A stretch of DNA of 64,000 nucleotides, taken from assembly GCA_022702545.1 (NCBI GenBank), contig JAHRBC010000008.1:372001-436000 (forward strand), in the 5' to 3' direction. Source of the DNA: Phycomyces nitens. Its lineage: Eukaryota; Mucoromycota; Mucoromycetes; Mucorales; Phycomycetaceae. Under the pieces are notes generated by a model. It worked only from the letters and a program-made list of their open reading frames with translations, had not been told where the DNA came from and did not search any database. Shown here piece after piece: positions 11,855 through 24,530 of this stretch. Within the stretch, counting starts at the first letter, position 1, and each line of letters opens with the position of its first letter. The translations under genes were made by a program, and so were the position numbers.

Positions 11855-13152
11855 AGAGAGTAGCTTCTCGATTAAAGATGCTTAAATAAGATCGCTGTTG
11901 CCGTTGTTTAGGAACACGGGCAGCAAGGGGGTGTATAAGGGTGGATCGCATACACATAATTCTGGATTGTATAAATATCGAGATCGTTTTAATTAATTGA
12001 TGAGTACCAGTGAATAAAAAATATCAAAAATATCGGTCGAGGGGACACCATCAATCAATTACTGGCCAATGTTCAAAAAATATATTAATAACAGTATATC
12101 CTTTTTGTTTGTTTGTTTGAAAGGAACTTGACCTGGCTCTTGTCTATACAGAACTTTAGGTGAATGATAATTATAATCAAATAGATTAGATTATATGTAG
12201 GTCTTTATGATTCTTATTTACAAAATAAATAAATAAATTGCAACCCATTGAAAATGACTTGTTGTTCTTGAAGAATCCAATTGCATACAAGGTATCCGAA
12301 TATTTAAATTGGTTACTGGTGGTATTGATTACCAATCCAATGTTGTTCTGGATACTCTATAAAAATAAAACTCTAATACAAGTAACTTGTTCAATATATT
12401 CTGTAAATGCTCTAAACTGTTAGGGAGAAGGCGATACAGAATAATTAAAATTCAAGAATTTTATTTTCTGGATAAAAATATAAAGGCGTATAAACCTGTA
12501 GTTCTCCAGTTATGGGATCGAAAAGAAGGCCATCAACAGATTTACAAATACCCAATTATGAATGGCATGTGTATTAATGTAATAAACTTGGATTATTCTA
12601 TTACAGCCCTGCTGTTCTTACGACACATATGCCTTCTTTTTGCTCCCTATAACATTGGGCAATCTGGGTCATCTTTAGTATAATAATAATAATTAAAAAA
12701 AAAATAGGTGCTAGGAACAGAGATTGTTCTAGAATGCCCATAAAAGTTTTCTCTATACACAATAATAAAAGCCATTTGTATACTATCCCTAGACAGTTTT
12801 TAATCAAGTCAAACGATATCTTGCTTAATTATTATTAAAATACAATATAATATACAATTCCATAGGTACAAAACTAGGCCTCCCAGCTAAAGAAAAAAAG
12901 TAGCCCCCGAAATTCTCTCTATTATCATTCTTCAAATAACCATCAAATACCATGGACCTTTTGGTCAATCTCCAGAGTATGTTTCCTTTGAGTTCTTGGT
13001 GGGACAAGGACAGAATATAGAATAATGTGTCACCATACTTCTTTAAAAAGGTTGCCAATGGATAATGTAAAAAAAATAAAATATTAATAGCGGTGTTGGC
13101 CTTTTTTTTAAAAACAAAAAAAAACACACAAAATCTCAGTAATCTTGCCACA
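11855..13152. other. AT-rich intergenic stretch upstream of RTT109
   Basis: Serves as the 5' region of both the membrane protein gene (-) and RTT109 (+). Only short unsupported frames are present, and several poly-A/T tracts lie near 13.0-13.1 kb. Confidence 0.5.
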
Positions 13153-14478
13153 ATGAAACCATTTCACAAAGAACTCAAACGTCTATTAGAGCCCTTGGAA
13201 AAAGGATCTCGATTCGAGATTCATGACATTCAAACTATACCAGTCCCATGCTCTAAATTGACGGGCAAATCTACAGGAGATTTCAAACAGACACGACGAT
13301 TGATCTTGATCACTGCTCAATCCCTGGACAATCCGAAAGCGATCGTTTGTGGAATGGAGGCAATTGAGTACAGAGAATACCATGCCGATGGCCATATTGA
13401 TTCCACAGTCTATATCAGCAAAGTAGACACAACTGGCTATCCTTTGATCAAAAATATTACTGGGATTATGGTTCAGGCATACCTTGTCAGTCTAGGACCA
13501 TGCAAAGTATATGTGTTTGCATGCGCCCAACCACAATACTTGTTTAGAGACTCTGCCAAATATAGTGGAAAAAAGGCAAAAACCCTAAGCGATCGTGCTC
13601 TGATCGGGTGGTGGCGCAATATACTAAGCCATCCTGATCTATGGATTATCGACTCGCATGATAGATCTGAGAATGGCTCGGATCAAGGCCTAATAAAGAG
13701 AACAAAGGGGTGGTGGAGTATTCCTGGAATAGATGATGAACGCCAAGCGATACACACCACTGGAAATCGGCTAAAGAATGTTCCTGGAATCGAGTGGAAA
13801 TACGGCTACCCATACGATCCAAAGGCAGATTTCAAGGACGTTATTCCCCTATTTGAAGACGACACAAAGGCACGACTCTCAAAGGCATTACGCAGCTCGA
13901 GTGCTGGTGATGATGTGGATGACACGATGAATGTCGAAGGATTTTGGGAGATATTGGGCCATACAGAAGAGTGTGGAGCGGGAAGGTTAACTGGATTTCT
14001 TATGCTGGATTTAAGCAATAGACCACAGCCTAGTATAAAGGATACATATGAAGGAATGGTATTGCGCTCAAAGTTCACGCGGATTTGGAACACAATGATG
14101 GACCTCTTTTTTGATACAAAAGAACACATTGAAGAGTCAACAAAGGATCTTGAGTCTGCTATTCTGGAATACAGTCCGGGCATTAAGCCTTTCGAGGTCC
14201 ATACATTAGACGACCCGGTCGAGAAACCTATCAATGGCCATGAAGAACAAACCCAGAGTGTAAACATATTGGGTCCTGGTCTAACCAAGAGAAAGGCTGA
14301 AGGTGCCTCGACTGTGAATGTTCTGGGAGGTAGTCTGATTAAGCGAAAACCAACTGCACCTTCTCCAAATGTCTTGGGAGCCAACCTTATCAAACGAAAA
14401 CCAACAGAGAGTACGGCTACTGTGAATGACTTGGGAACAAACTCGATCAAACGGCCTCGAACAGTAGAGGAATCCTAG
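13153..14478 (+). CDS. RTT109: Histone acetyltransferase Rtt109 (H3K56)
   Basis: Fungal p300/CBP-fold acetyltransferase that, with Asf1 or Vps75, acetylates newly made histone H3 (K56 and N-terminal lysines) during replication. Single exon of 441 residues starting at MKPFHKELKRLL. An in-frame upstream ATG in the poly-A tract is less likely. Family blocks in order: YISKVDTTGYPL near residue 88, VYVFACAQPQYLF, LSDRALIGWWRNIL, the glycine/proline segment WWSIPGIDDERQA, DVIPLFEDDTKARLSKALR, then FWEILGHTEECGAGRLTGFL. The catalytic core is complete and of usual length. The C-terminal ~70 residues hold four degenerate repeats of the form VNxLGxxLIKRKPT, rich in KRK/KRPR and probably a nuclear localisation region. 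Confidence 0.88.
   Translation: MKPFHKELKRLLEPLEKGSRFEIHDIQTIPVPCSKLTGKSTGDFKQTRRLILITAQSLDNPKAIVCGMEAIEYREYHADGHIDSTVYISKVDTTGYPLIKNITGIMVQAYLVSLGPCKVYVFACAQPQYLFRDSAKYSGKKAKTLSDRALIGWWRNILSHPDLWIIDSHDRSENGSDQGLIKRTKGWWSIPGIDDERQAIHTTGNRLKNVPGIEWKYGYPYDPKADFKDVIPLFEDDTKARLSKALRSSSAGDDVDDTMNVEGFWEILGHTEECGAGRLTGFLMLDLSNRPQPSIKDTYEGMVLRSKFTRIWNTMMDLFFDTKEHIEESTKDLESAILEYSPGIKPFEVHTLDDPVEKPINGHEEQTQSVNILGPGLTKRKAEGASTVNVLGGSLIKRKPTAPSPNVLGANLIKRKPTESTATVNDLGTNSIKRPRTVEES
14260..14475 (+). repeat. Four-fold KRK repeat in the Rtt109 C-terminal tail
   Basis: The units start at VNILGPGLTKRKAEG, VNVLGGSLIKRKPT, PNVLGANLIKRKPT and VNDLGTNSIKRPRT, each about 17-19 residues. The copies differ at the DNA level, so the repeat is not a recent slippage product. 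Confidence 0.85.
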
Positions 14479-14830
14479 ACATTTAGTAATGAATTCATTA
14501 TTTTATCATGTATTTATATCACTATTCTAAATTTATTGAAGATAGAAACGGATATTGTATATTTCTGCAATATCAACTAAAAACAACGTCAAGACATGCT
14601 GCCTTTTAGATGTATATATATTTATATAGATTGTCCCTCGATGCCTGTAATTTGCATAATATACATCTTGTTTTGCCTTGGTGATATATCTTTTGGCACC
14701 AATTGATCGATTTGGTTCAATTTGGTTCATTCCTCTACAGAATTATTCTCTGTTGTAAAGTGGTATATGAATTTATTCTTTCCAAGCAATAGTTAAAAAA
14801 ACGGGGTGGGTTAAAGACCTTTTCTTCTCT

Positions 14831-17800
14831 TCATTCATAGTCGGCCATGACCTCATCTAGCTTCATGAGCCATTCGCTGTAGTTTGCACTTGACTTTTTA
14901 TCAAGTGTTCCTGTAGGTGTCTCTGGGGAACCACTCTTTGATTCACTGTCTGCCTCCTTATTCACGTCATGGATCAAGCCAAGTATGACAAGATATTCAT
15001 CAAAAGTAAACACCGGACCATTTTCACGAATAGTGCGAATAAGACCCTAATAGTCAAGGAGAGAAAGGATAGTAGATCAGAGTCTGGTTAACCTCACTTT
15101 GCAAATTCTTGATCTTACCTCACTCCCTAAATTATACAACTGATAATAATCACAGGCACGGTCCAGAGTAGAGCTTTGTGAAGATGGCACAAAGTTACTG
15201 AGATTCTGCTGCAAGGCAAGGATATTACGAGCCATCTTTTGAACACCGTTCTTGTTCATTCTCTTGATATAAGTTGCTTCAGAAATCAAGAGATGAACGA
15301 TAAGTGCAGGCAGTCCATCAAATGTAAACCTAGTTTAAAGAAACATAAATCAGATCCTAGTCCCAAAAAAGCCAGTTTGATAACTATAATAGATAGCCTT
15401 ACATTTCATCTTTTGAAGGTAGAGATGCATTGATACAGTCGTCGACCTCCATTAGGTCAGAGTTGAGGGTAATCACATACGGGTCAGGTTCATAAGTCTC
15501 ATCTTCCAAGTAATAGTTTCCCTAGAATGATTGGATAAGTACAGACGCATGGTATTATTATTTTTAAATACTTTTCAATTACCTCGCGAATAACCATCTC
15601 CAAGTAGTACATGGTATGGCATCTAGCTTCCAGTCTCAAAGTAAACAGGCAGGTCTCAGCCAGTTGCTGATATGTTGTAAGTAATGTATCAAAGCGTCTG
15701 CATTTTGTTTTTTGAACAAGGTCAGTTTTCTCTCTAGACTCTCAAAGGTCTAAAGTTGTCTTACACAGCAGTCTCTCCACGCAAGGATAGCATGACAGGA
15801 TTAGGGTCTTCGTTCTCTGGCTCTTTTGCATCTGATTGAGACCAGCGTCTTGAAGCAGCCCCCTAAGGATAAATATGTACAATAATTAATAATAATATTT
15901 ATGATTTGTAGCCTGGGTTTACCTTTGAAGATTCAGGTTCTGCTGGAAGATCAGTTTCTTCAACATTCGCTACCGATACTGGGTCTGCAACGGATGCTTT
16001 TGTACCCTGACGAGGGGTCCGCAATTCCCAAATCTCACGTACAAACCATTTCTATAGACATAAATAAATAAATGAATTAATACCTCCATGCCAGCACAGG
16101 CTCGGTGTAGATTATTACCAAACTATGGTAAAGTCTTCCAAGAGCAACCAATCTCTTGGAATCGAAAATCAATTCATCGGCTTCTAATTGCCTTCCGTCC
16201 TTCAATTTCAACTCCATGGTGATTTCCTAAAGGTATATATCTTGAGTATGTGCAGACAGACGCTCTAGATTGATATACATACTGCTTGACCAAGAGCCCT
16301 GATAAACTCTCCGTCGATTTTCTAATATGATTTGCGACAAGACTTTTTTTGAGAAACAATTCCATATTGATGTCATTCACCTACACTGTCTTCGTTGAAG
16401 AATGGGTTCTGGGTAAGAAGACCAACCAGACTTTCATCCTGTGCCCAGTCACCACTGGTGCTAATGCTCATCTCAGCAACATTGACTTCCTTGCTTCCGT
16501 GAGTGGCACCTCTTACAACCATTGCTACACAATAACCAGTTATTTAGTAGACAATCGAGTCTTTTAAGCTATATCTTACAATAGAATCGCTGGTAACACT
16601 TTTCATAGTACTTGAGAAGAACAACCTCAATCATGCGTATGTACTCCTCTGTATGAAATGGCATGCTGTGCATTGTTCGACATAAACTTTGGATGACTGA
16701 AATCAATGCCACTGCACTCTGAGGGCTAAAGTAAGTATCCAGACTTTAATGTCTAGGTTTCTATATTACCTTTACGATGGGCAACTTTGAGTAGTTTTTG
16801 TAGTTGCGATCGTCTTGGAATGCATCCATGCCTAGAATTTATCATGTATTGGTAAATCCTTACAACAGGATGTATAGACTTACCCACTGTGGCATGATGG
16901 ATGAGTTGCATAACCTTTTCTTCGATTTGGGGTAAAAAGACATTGATAGCAAAATCGTCCAAGAAGCTACCAAATCCTTCTGAACTCTGGTCATCACTAC
17001 ACTTGTAGTTAGAAATCTATATCATGGATAAAAAGTACCAGTAGACTTACTAGTTTGGAAACACTTGATGCAATCTCTGGAGAAATGCCATTGTGGGCTT
17101 CAGCAATACACTCACATTGTAAGCATCTGGTTTTACTAGCACTTTATGGCCTTTAGAAGCCATGTCGCTGGCATATTTGTCAATGACACTCGAATGCGGG
17201 AAGTTTTCTGGTTTATCGCCACTCGTAAAGTTGAATCCACTAATCTGCTTTTTAAAAGAGCTGTAAAGGTTGAGCCGGACCTTTTCATATGCCTGCTCAA
17301 GGTCCTGGTCTTCTGGAGATTCAGTAAACTTGAAAAACTGGTGGTTCTTATCGCGTGTACTAGAAAATCCACTCTTTCCAGATGCATTATCAGGAGTGAG
17401 AGTAGAGTGTTGAAGGGTAGTCGAGGCACGCTCTCGACTTGTGAGGTAATCTTGAAGAAGGCCTCGAATCTACAAGGCAATTAAGACGATTTGTGTCTTG
17501 AACATCTATCAAGACTTACTTCTGTTTGGACAGGCTTCCAAATCTCATGGAAACTGTATATATTGAAAACATCCTCAGAACCTATACGACTGACATTAGT
17601 ATCGAAATATCAGGTCCCAAACAGCCAATACTTTACCATTAAACTCTCCCTTTGTAATAGCTCTCTACCAAACATAAAAATTAAGGATACATCTCATGCT
17701 ACTCAATCTATCTATCCAAACCTTTTTGATCCTTCTTGCACAGGTTTCCAAAAAGCGTTGGCCACGAAGTACGGCTTCCATTTTTGAATACAAGGTCCAA

Positions 17801-19730
17801 AGCAAGTCCTTAAGGATTTCGTTTTTGGATTCTGTATTGGCTTTATCAAGGAAATACATGTCACTCTCTTCTGAAGTACTATCTATTCTGCTACTCGAGA
17901 CACTTGTCTGTTCAGAGTGTCTATATAAAATACATAAAAAAATAAATAATCAATTCCAGTATAACCACAATAACCATAATAATAGCTTAAATGTACCTTT
18001 CTTCCACCTGGACAATTGTCTTTTCTACCAGAGCATATATCTCTAGAGGGAGTCTTTCTTGAATTGTCTATGAGTAGTGTATTAGACAATGGCAATCATT
18101 CAATGTGCATAAATAGGTTAAAAAATGGACAATTACCTCGAGTGCCGGCGGTACTTGGCCCAACATTGCGAGGGCTTCCATAATAATCTCCATGTAGTAA
18201 TACGAGTCAGTCTCTGGATTGATCTCGAGATCCTCTGCCAACTAAACACATTATAATTGAGTGCCATTAGATTTTTTTTGAAAGGCTACAACATACCACA
18301 TCATTTTCATCAAGGGCAAACATGTCTTCGTCCTTGGGGTTGCCATCTAAATACACTGATGAGATGAAACTAATTGGATACCTATTGATACTCACCTATT
18401 GTAGATCTTTTACGAGTTGCCATGTCATCAAAGCTTTTTTTTTGCACCAAGTCAGAACAAGACTATACCACCATTGCAACAATCCTCTACTTACCTTCTC
18501 GGAAGAACCTTGATCTCTGGTACTATAGACAACATTAGACCATCAATATCAAAATAAAACAAAGCCAAAATGGTCAAGAACATACATGTCTGTTGATCGT
18601 GTACGTACTCGGACCAACGATTATCACAATAAGAGTTTTTCAAGTACAAATGGTTGTGAAGTTCTTCGATCAAGAGATCATAGAGAACCTACTTGACCAA
18701 ATACATCAATATCCTATAAAAAAATCCATTCTAGACAGCATTATACTTGCATTTCTTTGGGTAGAGAGAGTGCGTCTAATGTCATCCAAAGCACCAATCT
18801 TGAGCATGTCATCCTTGCTCACTGTCTTCCAGGACTCTATAAGCATATTAGCAGCAGCATAAACATGCTTGCTATTCATCAGGCTCTCTAGTTTCTCTGG
18901 TGTTGTACGGGTCTCTTCACTACACAATCCATCAATGATTGTTTAGCCATCTAAACATAATTGTTCTCGCAGCCGTATCCTCACATTGTCTCCAAAAGAT
19001 TCAACATCTCTTTATACTGTTGGCTTTTATGCCACATATTCAACAGATCGGTTCGTTTCTCAAGCAATTCTTCCTTGCATTTTTTCAAATTGATTTTCAT
19101 CTGTGCAACACGATTCTGCGAGTCTATCAATAAATAAATATAAAGTAATTCAGAATACTATAAATATATACTTCTTTATCCTTGTCCCTTTACCATTAAT
19201 GTGCTGCAAGACACCCCCAAAGGTACCGATGGAGTTATTGAACCCTTGGTAATAGTCTAGCAACCAAAAGGTCAATAAAATCTCAAGACCAACTTCACAT
19301 CAACGTTTTTTTTTACCATCCACAATTGTTTTTAATGCAGCATCCAGATTTCCAAGTACCCTTTGGAATGCTCCATAGTCTTTTCCCTTGCCGACCGAGC
19401 TGTCATCCATCAATGCAAGTGCTAATGTTACAGGATCAAACTAAAAAAGGCACATTAGCCATAGCCACTCACTCTTGTCATATCCTCAGTATTTACATTG
19501 TCGGCAAGCATAAATCCCCAGCTGTTGTGAATCTCTCGCAAGACAACTAATATTATTATCGCGATCGAGACACGATGAGCAATTGTGAATTGGACGTTTT
19601 GGCTGCCGTTACCTTCCATCTCTGAAAAGTCCCCCATTCTACCGACATCATTTCTTTCATCTGCGTAATAGGCATTGTTTCCTCTCTGGGAATATTCTTC
19701 ATTGGATTGCAGGAATGGATTTGAGGCCAT
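14831..19730 (-). CDS. SEC8: Exocyst complex subunit Sec8 (EXOC4)
   Basis: Subunit of the octameric exocyst that tethers secretory vesicles to the plasma membrane at sites of polarised growth. Start MASNPFLQSNEEYSQRG at 19730; stop after KLDEVMADYE at 14831-14833. The gene is split into two dozen or more short exons by 45-80 nt introns. Recognisable blocks are LREIHNSWGFML, FDPVTLALALMDDSS, YYQGFNNSIGTFGGVLQHI, the coiled-coil RVAQMKINLKKCKEELLEKR, then VLYDLLIEELHNHLYLKNSY with RWSEYV, all of the Sec8 N-terminal domain. The C-terminal half contains KIDGEFIRALGQA and ends with FTFDEYLVILGLI. The first intron (19547-19612, 66 nt) has no stop in frame, so its retention would insert 22 residues. 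It is divergent from the Rab-GAP gene. The outer limits and identity are firm; the full exon list was not fixed. Confidence 0.85.
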
Positions 19731-20633
19731 GATCTTATTCGCTTATGAGCCAAAAATAAATCAATGGCTCCTCACAAAGAAGCCAAAGGTCGGTCTTCAA
19801 ATACATCCAACCAAATTTAGGGAACCATCATTGTCCCATCCAAGCGGCTGGATTTTCAGGTCCTGAAAGACTAATTACAAGATGTGTGTATTGGAATATC
19901 AGCTCAAGGCATTAAAGATGACGTCTGTCGATTGAGCAATATGGGGAGCACTAATATTGCTACAAGACATGTTGAGCCAGAAATAAGCAGGATCTCAAGT
20001 ATAAACCATATTGGCAAGAATTTGGATTAGAGCGGTTTCACCAATCTACTCAGCATGTCCTGTCGGCCAAGAGCTAACTGGGCTGCAATGGTAGTGGAAT
20101 GGCGTACCTGGCCTTGGATTCTAGATCTCGGGTAATATTATGGTGAGATTTAGCTGTCGGTAGCTTGTTCTTTTGATTGATTCGTTAATTGGTTAATAGA
20201 CTAATTAAATGAGCCTCTTGGTATTAAATATATTGTTAAATGAACCCTTCTTTATTATATATATATATATTAATTGTTCAATGAAAACCATAACCCACTA
20301 TTTTGACCAGTAGATCCATGGCACATTTCCAATTTGTTTGTCATTTAAACCAAATAAAATGTATAAGAATAATCATAATGCAAGAATGAACTCTGCAGTA
20401 AGCATATATATGTCCATTTGGTTCAAACGCCTTTTTAAACTGTTGAGTATGATATATACGAGTGTCTTGACGCAAAATCCACTAATTGCCAAACGCAGAT
20501 TATTAAGAGAGAAAAAAGCGCAAATCTATTATTTTTTTCTATTTTGTACTTTAAAAAAAAAGCCATTAATTCTTGTTCCACTAAAAAAATAGAGAGTACA
20601 GGAACCACTTCTTCCTTCCTTTTCATTCTATTC
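19731..20633. promoter_or_regulatory. Divergent intergenic region, SEC8 / Rab-GAP
   Basis: About 900 bp between two divergently read genes, presumably holding both promoters. It contains an AT run near 20258-20270 and poly-A/T tracts just before the Rab-GAP start. No specific factor site can be named. Confidence 0.5.
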
Positions 20634-23149
20634 ATGGCCACCCAGAGGCATCCACCTCCAAAGTCTGCCAACAAAGACGACTCTGACAATGAGTCAATGT
20701 CGTCTTCTGGCGAGTTTTCTCTTTGCGAATATGACCTGGATGTTGTCGATGATGCATTGCAGAATCCAGGCAACTCAGAGTTCAAAGACCACTTTGGATT
20801 CAAAATTCATGTCAGGACAGACGACGAGGATTCCTCAGACTCTGACTCGGACCCTGAAGATGTTCCTTCAAAACCACCCACCACTCCCAACCCAACCGGG
20901 CCCAGTCGACACTCCAACGGTTCTTCCGTCCACCAAAAATCTCTATTCTCGAGCGATGACGACGAAACATCAATCGATACTGCAATGACCACCCCAACAA
21001 CCATCAAGAACCACTCCCTTTCCATCTCTTCTCTCGAAGAGGGCATTTCCCTCGGTTCCACTTGCCCGATTCCTGTTGAAAACCAGCTTCCCCCAACCCA
21101 ATCTCCTCCCCCTCTTCCTCGTCTGGATACCAGTCCTCGCCAACCCTCTCACCGTACCAGACCCAGACCTGATAGTTACAATAAAGCATTGCCTGCTCTT
21201 CCACCCAACGTATCAGAGGAAATGACTGGCCGGCATCATATGCGCAACAATAGCAATGCCAGCACAATGTCCTTCTCGACCTTTAATCCTTTCCGTCGCC
21301 CTATTTCGCCTGCTAACTCTACCAGGTCTTCAATGACCAGTATCCGCCAATCGTCTATCGAGCGTCCTTCACAGGCGTTCCGGGAACGGCAGAGCAGACG
21401 CATGTCAGAGATTTGCAAGAGTCCAGCACAGCAAACAATGTCCATGAATTTCCAGCTTGGACGCACCGTTCCTCCTCCTGTCAATAGCTATTATGAAATG
21501 CTCTTGGCGAAATTCGGCAGGACATCTCAAGAGAGCCAACAGATCGATTCATTAAAGCAAATGGCTCTCAAAGAGGATACCTATGGTGCACTTGAACTTG
21601 CTCAGGAAACCTCGCCTTCTGGAATCTATGATTGGGGTAGGCAGGATTCTAAAGATGTATATTTTATTAGAGATAAAGAATTTGAGACTAATGAAAAAGG
21701 GGGGAACCATCATATAGATCTATGGAAACGAGTGATCTCTGACCCTGACAAGGTGGTCCGTACAGAACTCCGTCTTCTCAGAATGTGTATTGGCCGTGGA
21801 GTGCCTTCTTCTATGCGTGGAAATCTCTGGCAGCTCTTTTCAAAGGCTCAGAACAACAATGGAGATCTGGAGAATGAATATAGAGAGCTACTGAATCGAA
21901 CCAGCCCTCATGAGAAGATGATCCAGCGTGATCTTGCCCGCACTTTCCCTACCCATGCGTTCTTTAAGGATCGAGACGGCCAGGGCCAACAGTTGCTATT
22001 TAATGTGATAAAGGCCTATAGCCTGTTTGATCAGCAAGTTGGTTACTGTCAAGGATTGGCCTTTATTGTCGGATGTCTCCTGCTTTATGCAAGTCAATGA
22101 TTGATTATTATTGTTGTTGATAAGGATTAACAAAAGGTCTCTATAGATGTCGGATGATGCTGCATTTTGCGTCCTGGTGAAATTAATGGGCCAATATGGT
22201 CTCCGTGGTCACTTTACACCACAAATGGAGAGTTTGCATGAACACATGTATCAATTTGACAATTTGCTACAACAAAAGTATCCTGAAGTCCATCGCCACA
22301 TGGAACTTCAAGGGGTCGATCCGAGTATGTATGCGTCCCAGTGGTTATTGACCTTGTTTGCCTACCGATGTCCACTTTCGCTTGTCATTGCTGTCCTGGA
22401 CTTGGTTATTGCTGAGGGTACTCAGGTTGTGCTCCAATTTGCGCTTGCTCTGATTGAGCGCAACCAAGCCACGATTCTCTCTCTCTCGTTTGAACCCCTG
22501 GTCGAGTTTCTTGTCAATGGAATCTTTAATGTCTATGGAGTAAGGAAACAAGATGACCGATTGATTATTGGTTATTGATCTAAACTTTCTTTATTCTTAT
22601 TTTTAGGATGATAGACAGCAATTTGTGGAAGATGCCTGTGCAGTTGATATTCCTCCTCGTTTGCTTGCTCGACTGGCCAAACAATACGTGGTAGAAGCTG
22701 CGCGCGAAGCAAGAATTCAGTCCCAAGAAGATCAAATGCGAAAATTAAATTCTGAGCTATCAGAACATGTCCGAACCCTTGAAAAGGCTTACAAGACTCT
22801 TGAAAGCGAGTACCAAGAAGTGACCAAACAGGCAATTGAAACAAAGATGGCCATGGCCGGCATGGACAACCAAAATCAAGAAGTCAGGCGCAGTATGGCA
22901 CAACTCAAGGCTGATTCTGAATCAAAGCTAAAAGAAATCTCACACATGTATGAGGCCCAGATCCATAGTCTACAGCAAGACAAGGACAATCTGACAAAAT
23001 CCAACGCTGCCCTGGAGGACCAGCTGTCTGATGTGGAGTCAACATTGATTATGCTAAAGATGGAATGTGCTGAAAGAGAGAGCGAGTATGAAGTAACAAG
23101 ACGAAATCTTCATACAGCACAAAAGAATCAAAACATAATGTCCTCCTAA
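20634..23149 (+). CDS. TBC-domain Rab GTPase-activating protein (EVI5/Gyp5-like)
   Basis: Accelerates GTP hydrolysis by Rab GTPases in vesicle traffic. Exons 20634-22088, 22147-22539 and 22607-23149 give 796 residues. The N-terminal 330 residues are disordered, Ser/Pro-rich and acidic (DSSDSDSDPED), with proline clusters. The TBC domain spans about 380-620: IGRGVPSSMRGNLWQLFS, the arginine finger IQRDLARTFP (IxxDxxR) and glutamine finger VGYCQGLAF, then SDDAAFCVLVKLM and QWLLTLFAYRCPLSL. The last 170 residues form a coiled coil, as in EVI5/Gyp5 proteins. The first intron uses a GC donor (GCAAGT) and is the only splice I found that preserves the frame. It starts at MATQRHPPP; an upstream in-frame ATG exists at 20544. 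The Gyp5-like assignment rests on the TBC plus coiled-coil layout. Confidence 0.87.
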
Positions 23150-23775
23150 AGTAAGATGGCCGTCTCCCATTTTATCTCTTTCTACTTGTTTGATATTTAC
23201 TCTTGAGTATAGAGTGTGTATATACCCTAATCTTTTTTCCTTCTTCTTAAAAAGGTGTGATTAATCACATCTTGCGACTTCCATGTTCTTTCTATCTATA
23301 TTCTTTTATTATATTCATAAATTGGTTATATATATATATATATACCCAAGCTTAAATGATCTGTATGCTTGGGAGTATAACATAAATGGCACAAAAGAAT
23401 GTGTAATTAGAAAACAGATGATTTCAATAATCAACCATAGCCCTCTAATCACCTGTTTTTATAACCCATGCCAAAAGTCTGGTGTCTGGTGCCTTTGTCG
23501 ATAAGAGTATTTCTAGGTACACAGCCATTTCAGAAAGTAAAGTTACTGATCTTGAATTTGATGTCGTGCCAAAAAAGATTGTGTGTTCAAGAACGATGCC
23601 GGTTGATCCAACAATAAAGTCGTATTGACGTATCACAAACATCGTTTAGTTTTTTTACTTGTTGCTTGGTAATTATTATCCAATAAGATTCTTGGGATTT
23701 TATATACATATATAAAAATGCAAATGGTTTTTTCGGCCTTCTTTTCATATTGACATTTTTATAGACATTCAGAAT
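23150..23775. other. Intergenic stretch downstream of the Rab-GAP gene
   Basis: No gene seen. Contains a TA run near 23325-23343. Confidence 0.5.
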
Positions 23776-24530
23776 GGACATGGACATGGATATGAATATA
23801 TTATTGGCGAGTTATTTGCCATTGAAACAATCCGTCCTCGCACTCAATTCCTAATGAATAAACCTCTAGAAAGACTATCTCATCCTGTAATTCTCCCCGT
23901 TACTGATGAAAGGAACAATAATGTCGATATGGAGCTCTGCAATAAAAGATGCTATACAGTTTACTCTTATAAAGAAAAGACTAGATTCTTTCATGTATTT
24001 TTCAGCAAATGCTTGAATTCTTCTGCTGCTGCGAGATAATTAAGTTTTAATATCCGAGCAGCACAGAGATGGGTCCAACCTTATTACAAGGACCCTGAAA
24101 GCATATTCGAGAAAAGGTCAGGCCGACATCTCATTCTTGGAGACAATAAGAAGTTTCTTTTAAATTACATTGATGAGAATCCTTTTGTTGTTGTAATTGA
24201 AGTCGCAGAAAGTTTAGCACAAAACTTTGCGGATCTTAATATTTTTTTCAAGTTTATAACTTATGACAACTGAGTACAATCTATCTATTAAGTAGGCACA
24301 ATTCAAGCCCGTAGAAAGAAATAGCGAAGAAGAGACTCAACAACCTAGATTTGGTCCAAGATGGCAAACTGACCTGGATTACACAACCAATTGTGTCTTT
24401 TTTGATGAATCAGCCTTTCATACCAATTTTAATCGGGGTATTTGGTGGTCAAAGAAAGGCATTCATGCAGTAGTTACAGTACCTACAACGTTGATTAATG
24501 TTGGCTTGAGAGTTCCAAATCAAATTTAAA
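23776..24530 (+). pseudogene. Decayed IS630/Tc1-superfamily DDE transposase
   Basis: Pieces in shifting frames read as a transposase. They include an N-terminal segment ending in KCLNSSAAAR, then NIRAAQRWVQPYYKDP and FEKRSGRHLILGDNKKFLL, NYIDENPFVVVIEV, and after a break AQFKPVERNSEEE and CVFFDESAFHTNFNRG with WWSKKGIHAVV. The last block carries the second DDE Asp in the FFDESAFH context typical of large fungal IS630-like proteins. Near 24250-24300 one frame has a 1-base shift and a TAG. The sequence ends before the third acidic residue. Non-functional. Confidence 0.72.

Noticed and set aside
20807..21484. Minus-strand frames opposite the Rab-GAP N-terminus
   Set aside because: Antisense shadows of a Ser/Pro-rich coding exon; no family resemblance.
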